In this document: positions 24,065-32,800 of the stretch, in pieces
How positions within the stretch are numbered: position 1 is the first letter of the stretch
How the letters are laid out: the number at the start of each line of letters is the position of its first letter
NCBI RefSeq assembly: GCF_014698795.1
Contig: NZ_JACJTR010000048.1
Span: 1-44,293, forward strand
Origin: Nostoc sp. FACHB-892
Lineage (GTDB): Bacteria > Cyanobacteriota > Cyanobacteriia > Cyanobacteriales > Nostocaceae
Direction of reading: 5' to 3'
Length of the DNA: 44,293 nucleotides
Notes under the pieces: generated by a model
Seen by the model: only the letters and a program-made list of their open reading frames with translations
Database searches by the model: none
What the model was told of the DNA's origin: nothing
Made by a program: the position numbers and the translations under genes

Positions 24065-24639
24065 TGGTTTGTTCCCCTGACGATTGCTGCAATCACCAAC
24101 AACACAAAAGCACCTACCCCAATCCACAGCCAAGGTATTTCACTCTTGGGAGTTGGCTTAACTTCGTAGGTTTTAACCTCCTGATAGAACCGTGTCTTAC
24201 CTGTATTAGTTGCTTCTGACACTGCCCTATATTCATCAAAGGCAATCCACAACGAAGCTCCTACACTTGCGGTTTGGGCGGTCGCTACCAAAAAATCTTT
24301 GTCAATGTGGATTTGTCCGTCGTAGTGAAGCTTGGTCAGGGTATTGGCGAAGAATAGCCCCAGTACAATGCTGCCCAATGTGCCAGAAGCCATTGCCCCA
24401 ATCCCAAGACTTGTGAGTAGGCTGACTCCAGCATTGGCGGTGAACACTCCCAAGAATGTAGCCAGTGCTTTGTTTAGCAGTTGCTTGTTACTGAAGACAT
24501 CACGGATGGACTGTTCTAGCCGTTCGCCGTCTTCGCTCTCTGGGGTCGGTTTTTCTTCAGTAGTTTCACCCCACATTAACGGTGTGGATTGTTCGCTGGT
24601 ATTTTGGAACTGCGATAATAGGGAATCAATTTCATTCAT
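24061..24639 (-). CDS. Membrane protein of the actin/ATPase operon
   Basis: A 192-residue protein from ATG 24639 (AGGTAAAC precedes). Residues 1-60 are acidic and polar. Two hydrophobic helices follow (LATFLGVFTANAGVSLLTSL, MASGTLGSIVLGLFFAN), then a soluble stretch and a last transmembrane helix (IPWLWIGVGAFVLLVIAAIV) near the C-terminus. It overlaps the ATPase gene by four bases, so the products are probably partners at the membrane. No family recognised. Confidence 0.75.
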   Translation of the reverse strand: MNEIDSLLSQFQNTSEQSTPLMWGETTEEKPTPESEDGERLEQSIRDVFSNKQLLNKALATFLGVFTANAGVSLLTSLGIGAMASGTLGSIVLGLFFANTLTKLHYDGQIHIDKDFLVATAQTASVGASLWIAFDEYRAVSEATNTGKTRFYQEVKTYEVKPTPKSEIPWLWIGVGAFVLLVIAAIVRGTNQ

Positions 24640-24709
24640 GTTTACCTCGCGTGGGTGAAACAAAAAAAGCCAGAGTTTTCCGTCACTGCTGGCTTTTAGC
24701 TAACTATGG

Positions 24710-25381
24710 TTAGATGCCCATAAAATTCCTGAACCACTGCCCTACTCGGCTAATGCCAGCAGTGCGCGAGTAATTAGGCTTTGGTATGCGGTCGGTTTTC
24801 GCTTCACTGCCATTAGTCCACAGTGCGCTAGTTACCGCAGTTTCATAAGCGCGATCTGCTGCGTCTTGTGTCTCAGGCAGCTTGTTAGAAGCTTTGATTA
24901 AATCAGCCTCATATTTTGCGATCGCCATGAGGTCGGCTGTAGCCCCAGATATCTGAATCAAGGATGAGCGTTGAGCGTGACGGGTGGCCTCGGCAGTAGT
25001 AGCGTTGACGTGTTCCGCCTGCATCTCGGACATCTCATTTTTGAAACGCTGCTCTCCTGTCTTACTGGTGTTGATAGCTTTCAGGGTTTGCGTACCGTGT
25101 TTTTGGGTCAGTTGCACCAATTCGGCATAGGCTTGGTTTACGTCCCCAGTTGTTTCGATAATTTTGCGGTATGCCTCCAAAGCTTTAGGCAGATTAGCCT
25201 TAGCTGTGTCAGACAGTCGCGCCATATCTGCAATTTTGGTGATTACCGTTTGGTCGCCAAGGAGGGCTTTGTTGAAGTCCGATTCTGAGACATCAAACAG
25301 TCTGCCCATTGCTCCTAACGTACCGGGGGCATTGTTGGGAATATGGTTTTTGAGTTTTGCTGCTCCAAAATTACGTGCCAT
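24710..25381 (-). CDS. Unknown helical protein of the actin/ATPase operon
   Basis: A 223-residue soluble protein, largely alpha-helical and Ala/Lys/Glu-rich (KIADMARLSDTAKANLPKAL, EYRKII-like segments, MSEMQAEHVNATTAEATRHA), probably coiled-coil. It ends with FRNFMGI. AGGAGAATAA precedes the ATG. The stop of the preceding gene is 8 bp upstream. I recognise no family. The pattern of a long helical scaffold between membrane proteins resembles structural parts of translocation or phage-like machines, but that is only an impression. Confidence 0.7.
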   Translation of the reverse strand: MARNFGAAKLKNHIPNNAPGTLGAMGRLFDVSESDFNKALLGDQTVITKIADMARLSDTAKANLPKALEAYRKIIETTGDVNQAYAELVQLTQKHGTQTLKAINTSKTGEQRFKNEMSEMQAEHVNATTAEATRHAQRSSLIQISGATADLMAIAKYEADLIKASNKLPETQDAADRAYETAVTSALWTNGSEAKTDRIPKPNYSRTAGISRVGQWFRNFMGI

Positions 25382-25389
25382 TTATTCTC

Positions 25390-25833
25390 CTAATAAGGGA
25401 TGTAGTCATAGTCGATATTGCTGGATGATTGGGGCAACTTATCCCAGTAACCCATCTCTTCAAATCGGCTATAAATTCTCGTTGCTAGTTGCCGTATTGG
25501 ATCATCAAAATCATCAGAGATTAAATCAAATCGCTTAGAGCCAAACGCTAAGATATTTGCAATATCCGGGTCAATACCGTTGCCCAAGAATTGACCAAAT
25601 GCCGCAGAGTATGGATGATCATCAATGGTTTCATGAGTTGCTAGAAATTCCGTCCCGGTAAAGGGTGGGTAATCTTCACTCTCGAATATTGGCGTGGAGA
25701 GTGCTTCAATATCGGACTCAATCATTGCTGCCCATTGTTCAGGATTTTCCGCTTTGAATTGCTGCTTTCTTAGGGCGGAGTCGGTCAGAGGTGAGCGTCC
25801 CCAATCGTTGGGATTTCTGTAGTCGAGTGCCAT
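25390..25833 (-). CDS. Unknown acidic protein of the actin/ATPase operon
   Basis: A 147-residue acidic soluble protein from ATG 25833 (a TTG at 25848 is possible). Segments include MALDYRNPNDWGRSPLTDS, DYPPFTGTEFLATHETIDDH and PDIANILAFGSKRFDLI; the tail is Tyr/Asp-rich (NIDYDYIPY). No family recognised. It sits 90 bp after the previous small gene, an interval holding two HIP1 sites, and 8 bp before the next gene. Confidence 0.65.
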   Translation of the reverse strand: MALDYRNPNDWGRSPLTDSALRKQQFKAENPEQWAAMIESDIEALSTPIFESEDYPPFTGTEFLATHETIDDHPYSAAFGQFLGNGIDPDIANILAFGSKRFDLISDDFDDPIRQLATRIYSRFEEMGYWDKLPQSSSNIDYDYIPY

Positions 25834-25923
25834 GCTGCTAAGATCCAAAATGTGTCTGATGTGTACTCACGATGCACAGATGGGCGATCGCCAAGCTTGC
25901 CGGCAGGTGCGATCGCTTCATCA

Positions 25924-26118
25924 TCAGTTCTCACAAAACTCAACAACTTCAAAAACCTCCAACTGTACTTGGTTTTGGCTTAATTCTTTTCTTCTGCCTT
26001 TCGAGTCATTGAAAATGAAAGGTGCATTGACTCGACAATTAGAGCGATGGCTGTAGCGCAGTTGTTGACCACGGAATTGGTACAAATGATTACGCACTAA
26101 GGCTGTCATTGAAAACAT
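25924..26118 (-). CDS. Small unknown protein of the actin/ATPase operon
   Basis: A 64-residue basic protein starting MFSMTALVRNHLYQ, with GAGGG eight bases upstream; the start overlaps the end of the preceding gene by 29 bases. The sequence LYQFRGQQLRYSHRSN and ELSQNQVQLEVFEVV reads like a small beta-rich domain. No family recognised. An alternative start upstream (26133) lacks support. Confidence 0.55.
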   Translation of the reverse strand: MFSMTALVRNHLYQFRGQQLRYSHRSNCRVNAPFIFNDSKGRRKELSQNQVQLEVFEVVEFCEN

Positions 26119-26365
26119 TTGTTTGTCCCTCAACTTGCGAATAAAACTCGATATTTAGGATTGCTTCGTGAACTTCAACAAGCGTCTGAACAGCATCACC
26201 CATCTTTAAGTCATTCGATGTACTGAACCGTTCGGACGCTTCGATTTGTTTGTAATTGGGAGATGCTTGCACGAATCTAAGAATCTGTTCGCAACCGAGG
26301 ATGATAGTCATGATTTCGGTTGTTGTTAGCGATGGTTGTGTCTTTTGGGTGTCCTGGTCGCTCAT
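26090..26365 (-). CDS. Small unknown protein of the actin/ATPase operon
   Basis: A 91-residue protein from ATG 26365 (MSDQDTQKTQPSLTTTEIM), overlapping the previous stop by ATGA. It is predicted helical (IILGCEQILRFVQASPNYKQ, DAVQTLVEVHEAILNIEF). A much longer open frame continues upstream in the same phase, but it is only the shadow of the two preceding genes (His/Cys-rich, no start signal). Function unknown. Confidence 0.7.
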   Translation of the reverse strand: MSDQDTQKTQPSLTTTEIMTIILGCEQILRFVQASPNYKQIEASERFSTSNDLKMGDAVQTLVEVHEAILNIEFYSQVEGQTNVFNDSLSA

Positions 26366-26586
26366 GACTTCTTTCCTTTCCTTTGAGCTTTTATCGGTGC
26401 GGTTGGGGCTTCTGGCTGACTCGGTTTCTGAAGTACATAGCTGATGGCCCCTGCACCCCCCACAGCCGCAGCAATGGTAAACATGGTGTTTCTCCCCAGG
26501 TGCTGCACTCCGAAGTAGCCCAATGCGAGAGCCGCCCCTGTTGCACCAATGCCTAAAACCGTGTTTCTGAATGTGGTTCTGTTCAT
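26362..26586 (-). CDS. Small two-helix membrane protein of the actin/ATPase operon
   Basis: A 74-residue protein with two hydrophobic helices (VLGIGATGAALALGYFG, MFTIAAAVGGAGAISYVL) and a basic C-terminal tail (KAQRKGKK). Both ends overlap neighbouring genes by ATGA, implying translational coupling and fixed stoichiometry. Its size and topology recall pilin-like or holin-like subunits, but no signature is visible. Confidence 0.75.
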   Translation of the reverse strand: MNRTTFRNTVLGIGATGAALALGYFGVQHLGRNTMFTIAAAVGGAGAISYVLQKPSQPEAPTAPIKAQRKGKKS

Positions 26587-26816
26587 GCTGCCCCCTTGAA
26601 ATTAGTGACCATTGCGCTAAGTGCCGATTTATTGGGCTGTGTAGATTGCACTGTTTCTGGTTTTGGTGATGCTTGCACATTGCCATGTTGAAAAATCAGC
26701 TTCTCTACACCTGCTGATAATGCTTGTGTCGGTGCGTCTTGAGGTAAATCAAACATCTTGCACAATTCAATTACTGCTAAGTAGGAGATGGTTATACGCC
26801 GAGATTCGTAATTCAT
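26583..26816 (-). CDS. Small unknown protein following the actin-like gene
   Basis: A 77-residue soluble protein starting three bases after the stop of the actin-like gene. The N-terminal part is helical (RRITISYLAVIELCKMFDLP, APTQALSAGVEKLIFQ) and the C-terminal part Pro/Ser/Thr-rich. By position it could be the adaptor of the actin-like filament, but it shows no DNA-binding motif. Confidence 0.7.
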   Translation of the reverse strand: MNYESRRITISYLAVIELCKMFDLPQDAPTQALSAGVEKLIFQHGNVQASPKPETVQSTQPNKSALSAMVTNFKGAA

Positions 26817-26819
26817 TGA

Positions 26820-27935
26820 TTAGGCTCCCTCTGCAATTTGAGTTAATAGTTTCAACCCCAAAGCATTGATGAATTGGGGATTATTCAAGACCACAAAGCC
26901 AAAACCAGCTAAGTTCTGATCCACCACTGGCAAGTCAACACCCCCACCCCAGGCGACAAGGTATTTCGCTCTATCCAGGTAATTACCAGCAGTCACAAAG
27001 TTGGCGAATTTCTCAATCCTGTTTGACCACCACTGATCAAGGCATTGGCTGTACTCGGTTTCAAACTTCTTACCCGTGAGGTGGTTGCCTCCATAAGTGA
27101 AAGTGCCTTCAATAATCCCTTGGTTCACCAAACTGGGCGAGTGTTTCACATCCTTGGACAGCAAGCTCACTCGGTCGTTTCGCTTGTCGAGAGCTTCTGC
27201 AATCATGCTGTGCAGTTCACCGGCTCCACCTTCAATCAAGTGACGGTCAATCACTGCACCACTGCCGTTAAAGACAGTTACAAGCCACGTTGATGAACCG
27301 ATATCGAGAGCGATCGCTAATTCTGAGGGGTCAAGCACCAGGGATGCTTCACCAAACAAGCAGTGGGCAATGCTTCCAAATCCTTCGGGATAAATGCCTG
27401 TGACTATGATTTCAACTGTCTTGGTGACAATGGAACGAGTTACAGGATGCAAATGTTCAAAGGTGTGAGTTCCTTCAACCCTGCGTTTAATCTCTTGGCC
27501 CCAGCGTTCTGGGTTGTGATTGCTCAAACTAATTGAAAGCTTGACCCCCGAAGGAATATTCAGAACTGATAAGTCTGCAAGGATGCTTTCTAATGCCAGT
27601 TCTGCCTTTTTCGCCTTATCTTCGTGCAGTGGAGTGTGGTCACTTTGAGCTAGAGCCGCACTGCCCCAGAAAAATTGAACGTCTTTTAAGTCCAGGCGTG
27701 AACCTTCTACATAACGCAGCCATGCCCCATCTTTTGAGATGGTTTCGTGGTGCATGATGTTGCGGTTGCGAACAAGTGAGTATGCGGCTGGCATCATGAT
27801 CGAAAAATCACCGATGATTGCCTTCCCATACCCTGCTCCTGCGTCTTTACCTCCTGTGAGGTCAGTTAGCCCTGATTTGGCTAACAAGTCTGCTTGGACG
27901 AGCCAATTTTTGGCATTGGAATATAAGGTTGTCAT
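26820..27935 (-). CDS. ParM-like actin-family ATPase, first gene of the operon
   Basis: A 371-residue protein from ATG 27935 (MTTLYSNAKNW). An upstream in-frame start exists but adds unconserved residues. ASKHA/actin signs are LAIALDIGSSTWLVTVFNG (phosphate loop), RHLIEGGAGELHSMIAEAL as in ParM-type proteins, and the adenosine motif LVAWGGGVDLP near the C-terminus. It differs clearly from the ParM-like gene at the window ends. It may segregate plasmid DNA or drive a filament for the membrane/ATPase machine encoded behind it. A divergent RHH gene and GAGTTA repeats lie upstream. Confidence 0.8.
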   Translation of the reverse strand: MTTLYSNAKNWLVQADLLAKSGLTDLTGGKDAGAGYGKAIIGDFSIMMPAAYSLVRNRNIMHHETISKDGAWLRYVEGSRLDLKDVQFFWGSAALAQSDHTPLHEDKAKKAELALESILADLSVLNIPSGVKLSISLSNHNPERWGQEIKRRVEGTHTFEHLHPVTRSIVTKTVEIIVTGIYPEGFGSIAHCLFGEASLVLDPSELAIALDIGSSTWLVTVFNGSGAVIDRHLIEGGAGELHSMIAEALDKRNDRVSLLSKDVKHSPSLVNQGIIEGTFTYGGNHLTGKKFETEYSQCLDQWWSNRIEKFANFVTAGNYLDRAKYLVAWGGGVDLPVVDQNLAGFGFVVLNNPQFINALGLKLLTQIAEGA

Positions 27936-28105
27936 GGTTCTGTTGTTTGTTAAAGTCTTGATTTGTCTGGCTTTGGAGAATTTAGAGGCGCTTATCACCT
28001 TAAATCCACACATCCAGTTGGTGGCAAGCCATAGCATCACTTTCTGGCTTCTGTTGCCTTTGTTGGGTGACTGGTTTTGGCTTGCTGTTAATGCTATGAT
28101 AACAC

Positions 28106-28204
28106 TATAGAGTTAAAACAACAAACTACTATAACTCTATAACTCTTTATCTCTCTAGCGGATTACCTCTAAAGGTGGCAATCTAGAGTTAAAGTGATAT
28201 GGAG
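28106..28204. promoter_or_regulatory. GAGTTA/TAACTC operator repeats between the actin-like operon and the RHH gene
   Basis: TATAGAGTTA (28106-28115), TAACTCTATA (28132-28141), TAACTCTTTA (28140-28149) and TAGAGTTA (28184-28191), with a weaker GGAGTTTTAA at 28201, lie in the divergent promoter region. Mixed orientation and pairing suit a dimeric ribbon-helix-helix protein, presumably the product of 28214. Confidence 0.6.
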
Positions 28205-28213
28205 TTTTAACAC

Positions 28214-28399
28214 TTGACTGAAGAGGAAAAACCAGTAAGAGTCTCAATTTACCTGAGCGAGGATGTGAGAGCGAGATTTAAATCTGCTTGTGCATTACAC
28301 AAGAAAAGTATGAATGAAGTTTTAGTAGACTTCATTGAGGAGTACCTAGACCAAAATGAGCAATCTCCACCTCAGCCCAAAAAAAGTAAAGATGCATAA
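28214..28399 (+). CDS. Ribbon-helix-helix (CopG-like) DNA-binding protein
   Basis: A 61-residue protein from TTG 28214 with GGAG nine bases upstream. PVRVSIYLSEDVRARFKSACALHKKSMNEVLVDFIEEYL is a clear RHH fold: beta strand, helix, turn, helix. The tail is Lys/Pro-rich. Dimers would bind the GAGTTA repeats just upstream, regulating itself and the divergent operon and perhaps serving as the ParR-like adaptor of the actin-like protein. Confidence 0.85.
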   Translation: MTEEEKPVRVSIYLSEDVRARFKSACALHKKSMNEVLVDFIEEYLDQNEQSPPQPKKSKDA

Positions 28400-28423
28400 T
28401 TTGTATTTTTGAGGATTACCCCC

Positions 28424-28510
28424 ATGCTGACAGCAATAAGCTATCGCTCCTGGGAACAGTTTAAAGCTCTCGAAATTAATTTTGCTGCCCAATACGGTGT
28501 AGAGGTCTGA
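28424..28510 (+). CDS. Very short ORF downstream of the RHH gene
   Basis: 28 codons (MLTAISYRSWEQFKALEINF) with GAGG nine bases before ATG, stopping at 28508-28510. After the stop, other frames stay open for 20-30 protein-like codons, so this may be the frameshifted remnant of a larger gene. No family recognised. Confidence 0.3.
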   Translation: MLTAISYRSWEQFKALEINFAAQYGVEV

Positions 28511-28644
28511 TCGGTCAGACGTATCTAACTTTCGCTTACTGCCAGCAGTGGATAAAGACTTTAATAACTGGTTATTGATTCAAAAATGCAGTGCCAAGCA
28601 TTAGTATCGGTAAAGAAAGAGCTAATTTCACATCATTAATTTTG

Positions 28645-29376
28645 ATGTCTCCAATGACTACCGTGAAAGACCCAGCAACCGATTTTCAACTTCCGCCGCA
28701 TAACGAAGCGGCGTTAGAGTGGATTAGGGAGGCGATAGACCATGAATCTGGTCTGGCTCTAGTGACTGGTGGTGTTGCGCTTGGTACAGGCAGCTTCATT
28801 AATCCGTTTGGCTGGCTTGCTTTTGCATTGGCTTACCAGCCCTTAGTACGAGTTCAAAAACTTGTGCGGCTAGAAAAAATAACAGCCCTACTTTTGCAAG
28901 AGTTTAATAGTTTTGGTATACAAGTCTTTCCGGTACTGAAAATACAAGACAAGAACCCTGTAGACTTATTTATTAGGTTTCCTGGGAAAACTCACCTGTT
29001 TATCTCGATTAGATCGAAAGGAGACAGCTTAATTGTCTACAACGAAGCCAAAGAGGTTTTGCAGGTGAGAAGAAAAAAGAATCGCTTAGGGACTTGGGAA
29101 CCTTGCCCTCTAGTTGAACTGGCAGATTACAAAAGCTGGTTTGACAAAAATAGAGATTTGTTCAGGATGTCTTCGCGTGAAGCGCAAAAGACACCCACAG
29201 CAAGAGTTTTGGTTTTATGGCCTCCGACAAAGGCATCCCCAAATCACAAAGAACATCTTTATACGGAGATAGGAAACATGAAAGTTCTAGTTCTCAAGAG
29301 AAAAGGTAGTGCATTTGTAATTCCAGAGGAGGAAGTAACCGAGTTTGTCAGAAATTGGTTAAGCAAATATGAATAG
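28645..29376 (+). CDS. Unknown membrane-associated protein, possible restriction-endonuclease-like fold
   Basis: A 243-residue protein from ATG 28645 (ATG 28654 and GTG 28591 are alternatives; none has a good Shine-Dalgarno). A hydrophobic hairpin lies near residues 30-60 (LALVTGGVALGTG, GWLAFALAYQPL). The following domain (ALLLQEFNSFGIQVFPVLKI, NPVDLFIRFPGKTHLFISIR) has the strand-Asp-strand layout of NERD or PD-(D/E)xK nucleases. The second half of the motif reads IRSKG instead of ExK, so activity is doubtful. A terminator follows. Confidence 0.6.
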   Translation: MSPMTTVKDPATDFQLPPHNEAALEWIREAIDHESGLALVTGGVALGTGSFINPFGWLAFALAYQPLVRVQKLVRLEKITALLLQEFNSFGIQVFPVLKIQDKNPVDLFIRFPGKTHLFISIRSKGDSLIVYNEAKEVLQVRRKKNRLGTWEPCPLVELADYKSWFDKNRDLFRMSSREAQKTPTARVLVLWPPTKASPNHKEHLYTEIGNMKVLVLKRKGSAFVIPEEEVTEFVRNWLSKYE

Positions 29377-29391
29377 AATAAATAGCGAAAA

Positions 29392-29422
29392 CCCCGCTTC
29401 CTGCTAGGACAACGGGGCTTTC
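29392..29422. terminator. Possible bidirectional terminator
   Basis: CCCCG (29392-29396) pairs with CGGGG (29413-29417). A short T-rich run follows on the plus strand, and GTTTTCGCT on the minus. It lies 16 bp after the 28645 gene. Confidence 0.45.
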
Positions 29423-29652
29423 TAAGTTTATTCACTTGGAATTGGGGATTGGGTTTTGCCGCCTAATTAGTATCCCTAATAGTAATTTTATCTTACACGA
29501 TTTGGTGTAAAGCCAATGTAATACTGGCTCACCAGATGTAAAGAGCGTTTCAGGAATTTTAGCAAAGCGTGATTTTTGAACGTTTGTACTAGAAGATTAC
29601 TGCCACGGGATAGCTCCAATTCCTCCAACACACATAATGGAGGATTTGTAAA

Positions 29653-29892
29653 GTGTCACAAAAACAGCTATTTCATACCTCAGCTACCAACAAGCTGCTA
29701 TTCGCAACTATTGCTAACGCTTGCCCCCACTGCGGTAAACCAGACTGGTGCTATTCAATAGGAGAATTTACAGTCTGGAACCGCGATCGCTTTCATCAGC
29801 CTAACTATGCACTGGCTCAACCGAAACAATCGCCAACTTATGTATTAAGCAATAGTCAAAAATTAAATAATGTTCAAGGAGGTATCGCGTAA
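29653..29892 (+). CDS. Small zinc-ribbon protein coupled to the primase-helicase
   Basis: A 79-residue protein from GTG 29653, supported by GGAGG nine bases upstream (29639-29643). ACPHCGKPDWC supplies three Cys and resembles half of a primase-type zinc ribbon. The remainder is polar. Its stop overlaps the next start (TAATG), so it is coupled to the replication gene and may have split from a larger primase or act as an accessory DNA-binding factor. Confidence 0.65.
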   Translation: MSQKQLFHTSATNKLLFATIANACPHCGKPDWCYSIGEFTVWNRDRFHQPNYALAQPKQSPTYVLSNSQKLNNVQGGIA

Positions 29893-32800
29893 TGGTTGCA
29901 CAATTCCCCAATCAACAGGCGTTCGCCTCCTTCGACATCCGAAATTTTCAAGACCAGCTAGAACCGTCCAAAGTTAAAAATAAGTTTATTTGTCCAGTTT
30001 GTGGCGGTAATGACTTATCTATTGTCCCAGAAACCGGGAAGTACAGATGCTTCAATAATTGTGAGTGCAAAGACATCCGGGAGGCGATTAAACCCTGGGC
30101 TGAAGTTCTAGCAGAAAGGGCAGGGGCTAATTACACTCCATCCCTAAACCGTTTGGCTGCGAAGCCCAAGAGAATCTTGCCCAAACCAGCACCAATTCCA
30201 GATGGTGAATTAGGTTTGGTGATGTTGACCCAAGCAGCAACAGATATTCCCCAACCGAAAAAATTAACGAGTAGACCACCAAAAGATGTTGAGGGCAGTG
30301 CCACCGAAACAATTTATCCTTACTCAGAGTCGCAATGGGTGGTTCGCTACCAGTGGCCAGATGCCAATAAGGAGAAAGGTTATAGCAAGACCTTTCGGCA
30401 ATGGCATAGGCGACTTGATGGCACACCCCAAATGAAAAAAGGCGATTTGCCTTGGGGAGCATACCGCATTGATGAAGCTTTAGCCTGTGCTAAATCAGTA
30501 AATGGAACTCCGGCACTACTTCAGCATGAAGGCGAGGGATGCGTAGAAGTTGGTCGCTCACATGGTCTTGCTGGAATTACGTTTCAGGGCAGTGGATGGG
30601 ATAAAAAGACTATCACGCCTGAATATCAACGCGCAATTGAAGCAGGCATAGGATTAATCGTTTTTCTGCATGACCCCGATGACACTGGCTTGAAAAAACT
30701 CCAGACGTGTTCTGAATGTGCTGCCGAAGTAGGAATTGCATTTATTGGAATTAGCCCCAATAGTATCTGCCCCGATTTACCATATAAATCAAGTGACATC
30801 AAAGAAATCTTGGGGCAGATGGAAACACCAGAATTTATCCGTCGGTTAGAGCAGGAGATTCACGCGGCTGTGGCGCAGCGAAAGCAAGAGTTGGCAGAAT
30901 CCGAAACTATTGAAAAAGAAGTTACGGATTTATCTAATTCTAAAATAGATATTGACCCAGCAGACCCAGAGGCATTTTACTTGCCTGTATGCACTGCCAT
31001 GAATTTACCCTATTCTAACTGCGTGACGGCGGGTACTTTTGATGGCTGGGCTTACCGAAAAATCTTTCCTCAAACTGAATGGATGGTAGTGAATTCATCC
31101 TTTTACAAGTGGTCACAAGAGAATAACCAATGGCAGCACCAAGATGATAATAAAGCTTACAAGCTCCTCGCAGACGCTGGAGAATCCGCTTACAAGCTCT
31201 CTTACACAAAGACATTTGGCTGGAGAATAACCAAACCTTACGAAACTAACGCACACAAAGAATCTGCCTTTAAATATTGCCGCAGTCGCTTAGAACCAGC
31301 AGAACCACTGCCAACCAATACTCATTTATTAGGGTTTAACAATTGTGTCGTTGATTTGCGAACTGGTGAACAAATGCCTCATCGCAAAGATTTTTACCTC
31401 ACTAATATTATTCCCCACGATTACGAAGCCAACAAACCATGTCCAGAAGTTTTTCTCAAATTTCTAAATGAAAGCTTTGGGTCAGAATTGGTTGAAGTGA
31501 TTCGGGCGTTCACGAGTATGTTTTTAGACCCAACCGCCCCTTATGGTCGGTTTCCCCACTTAATTGGCTTAAGTGGTGGGGGCAAGGGGACGCTAGGACG
31601 GTTTTGGAGTAGTTTATTTGGCGAATCCGGCTCTAGTAGCGCCACACACTTTGCGGATATTTCTACACCGGAAGGACGGCATCAATATTTAAGTGGAAAG
31701 CGGATATTTGGATTCCCTGACGTAGGAGGTTATGCCGAAGGAGTCCGAGCTTTTTACGAATTAGTTGACAATGGGGCAATGAGCGGACGCGCTTTATTCA
31801 ATCCAGTGGCTTATTCAATCCAGTGGTACATTCGGTTTTGGGTTGCCTCTGTAAGTCATCTACAAATCGAAAATGCTGGCGACGGCTGGATGCGTCGAGC
31901 TTACCCAATCCCAGTAAAAAACCGAGATGTAACCCCTGACCCAGACTTGTGGCTGAAGCTACAAGAGGTGAAGTCGGACATAATTTCTTGGGCTTTAGCA
32001 ATGCCACGAGCAGAACGCGATCGCATTTTATTATCGCCTCCTTCTTCAGATCGGGCAAAGAATTTGGCGCTAGAGGCATCTTTGTACGGGGACTCAACCA
32101 AATCCTTTGTGGATTTGTGCTTACGCCCCTCAACGAATGCAACATTCATACCACAAAGTCGTTTACACAGCTGGTATGTACTTTACTGCCGGGAACATGG
32201 TTATGCACCTTTGGGGATGTCCAAATTTATTAGCCATTTAAAAACAGTCTTGCCCCACAACTTCAAGGAACGTAGCTGGACACCTACGGTCAACGGAAAG
32301 CGTGAAAGAATTCAGTCCCACTTTGCATTCATTGAACCACTGGCTGGGGTATTTGAGATGAAAGTACCGGAGGGGCCACCGGATTCTTCACTTTCTTCTT
32401 CGGAATTTTGGTATTGCTTTAAAGATAAATGCCTTGAAGGGGGAATAGAAGAATTTGATGAGTTTTTTCACCCTACCAAAACGCCAGAACCCATACACAG
32501 CTTACCTGTCCACCCTGTCCACCCACTAAATACCCCTCATTTTGACCCTGGACAGGCTAAAAGCCTTACACAGCAAGGCTGTCCACCCTGTCCAATTGTC
32601 CTCCCCCAAGAATTAGCATTGCAAAAAAAAGATGAAGAAAATAATGAAAGTGGAGTTAATCAAATTGTCAATTTAACTGATAACCCTTCAGTCCCCCTAG
32701 ACTTTGTGGACAACCTGGACAGCCTTACTGTGACTGGGTTTGAGCCTGTCCAACAAGTTGATCTTGCCGAAAACGGGGTGGACAGCCAGGACACCCTTGC

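Noticed and set aside
26366..26686. Long His/Cys-rich upstream part of the frame ending at 26090
   Set aside because: It is the out-of-frame shadow of two overlapping small genes; the real gene starts at 26365.
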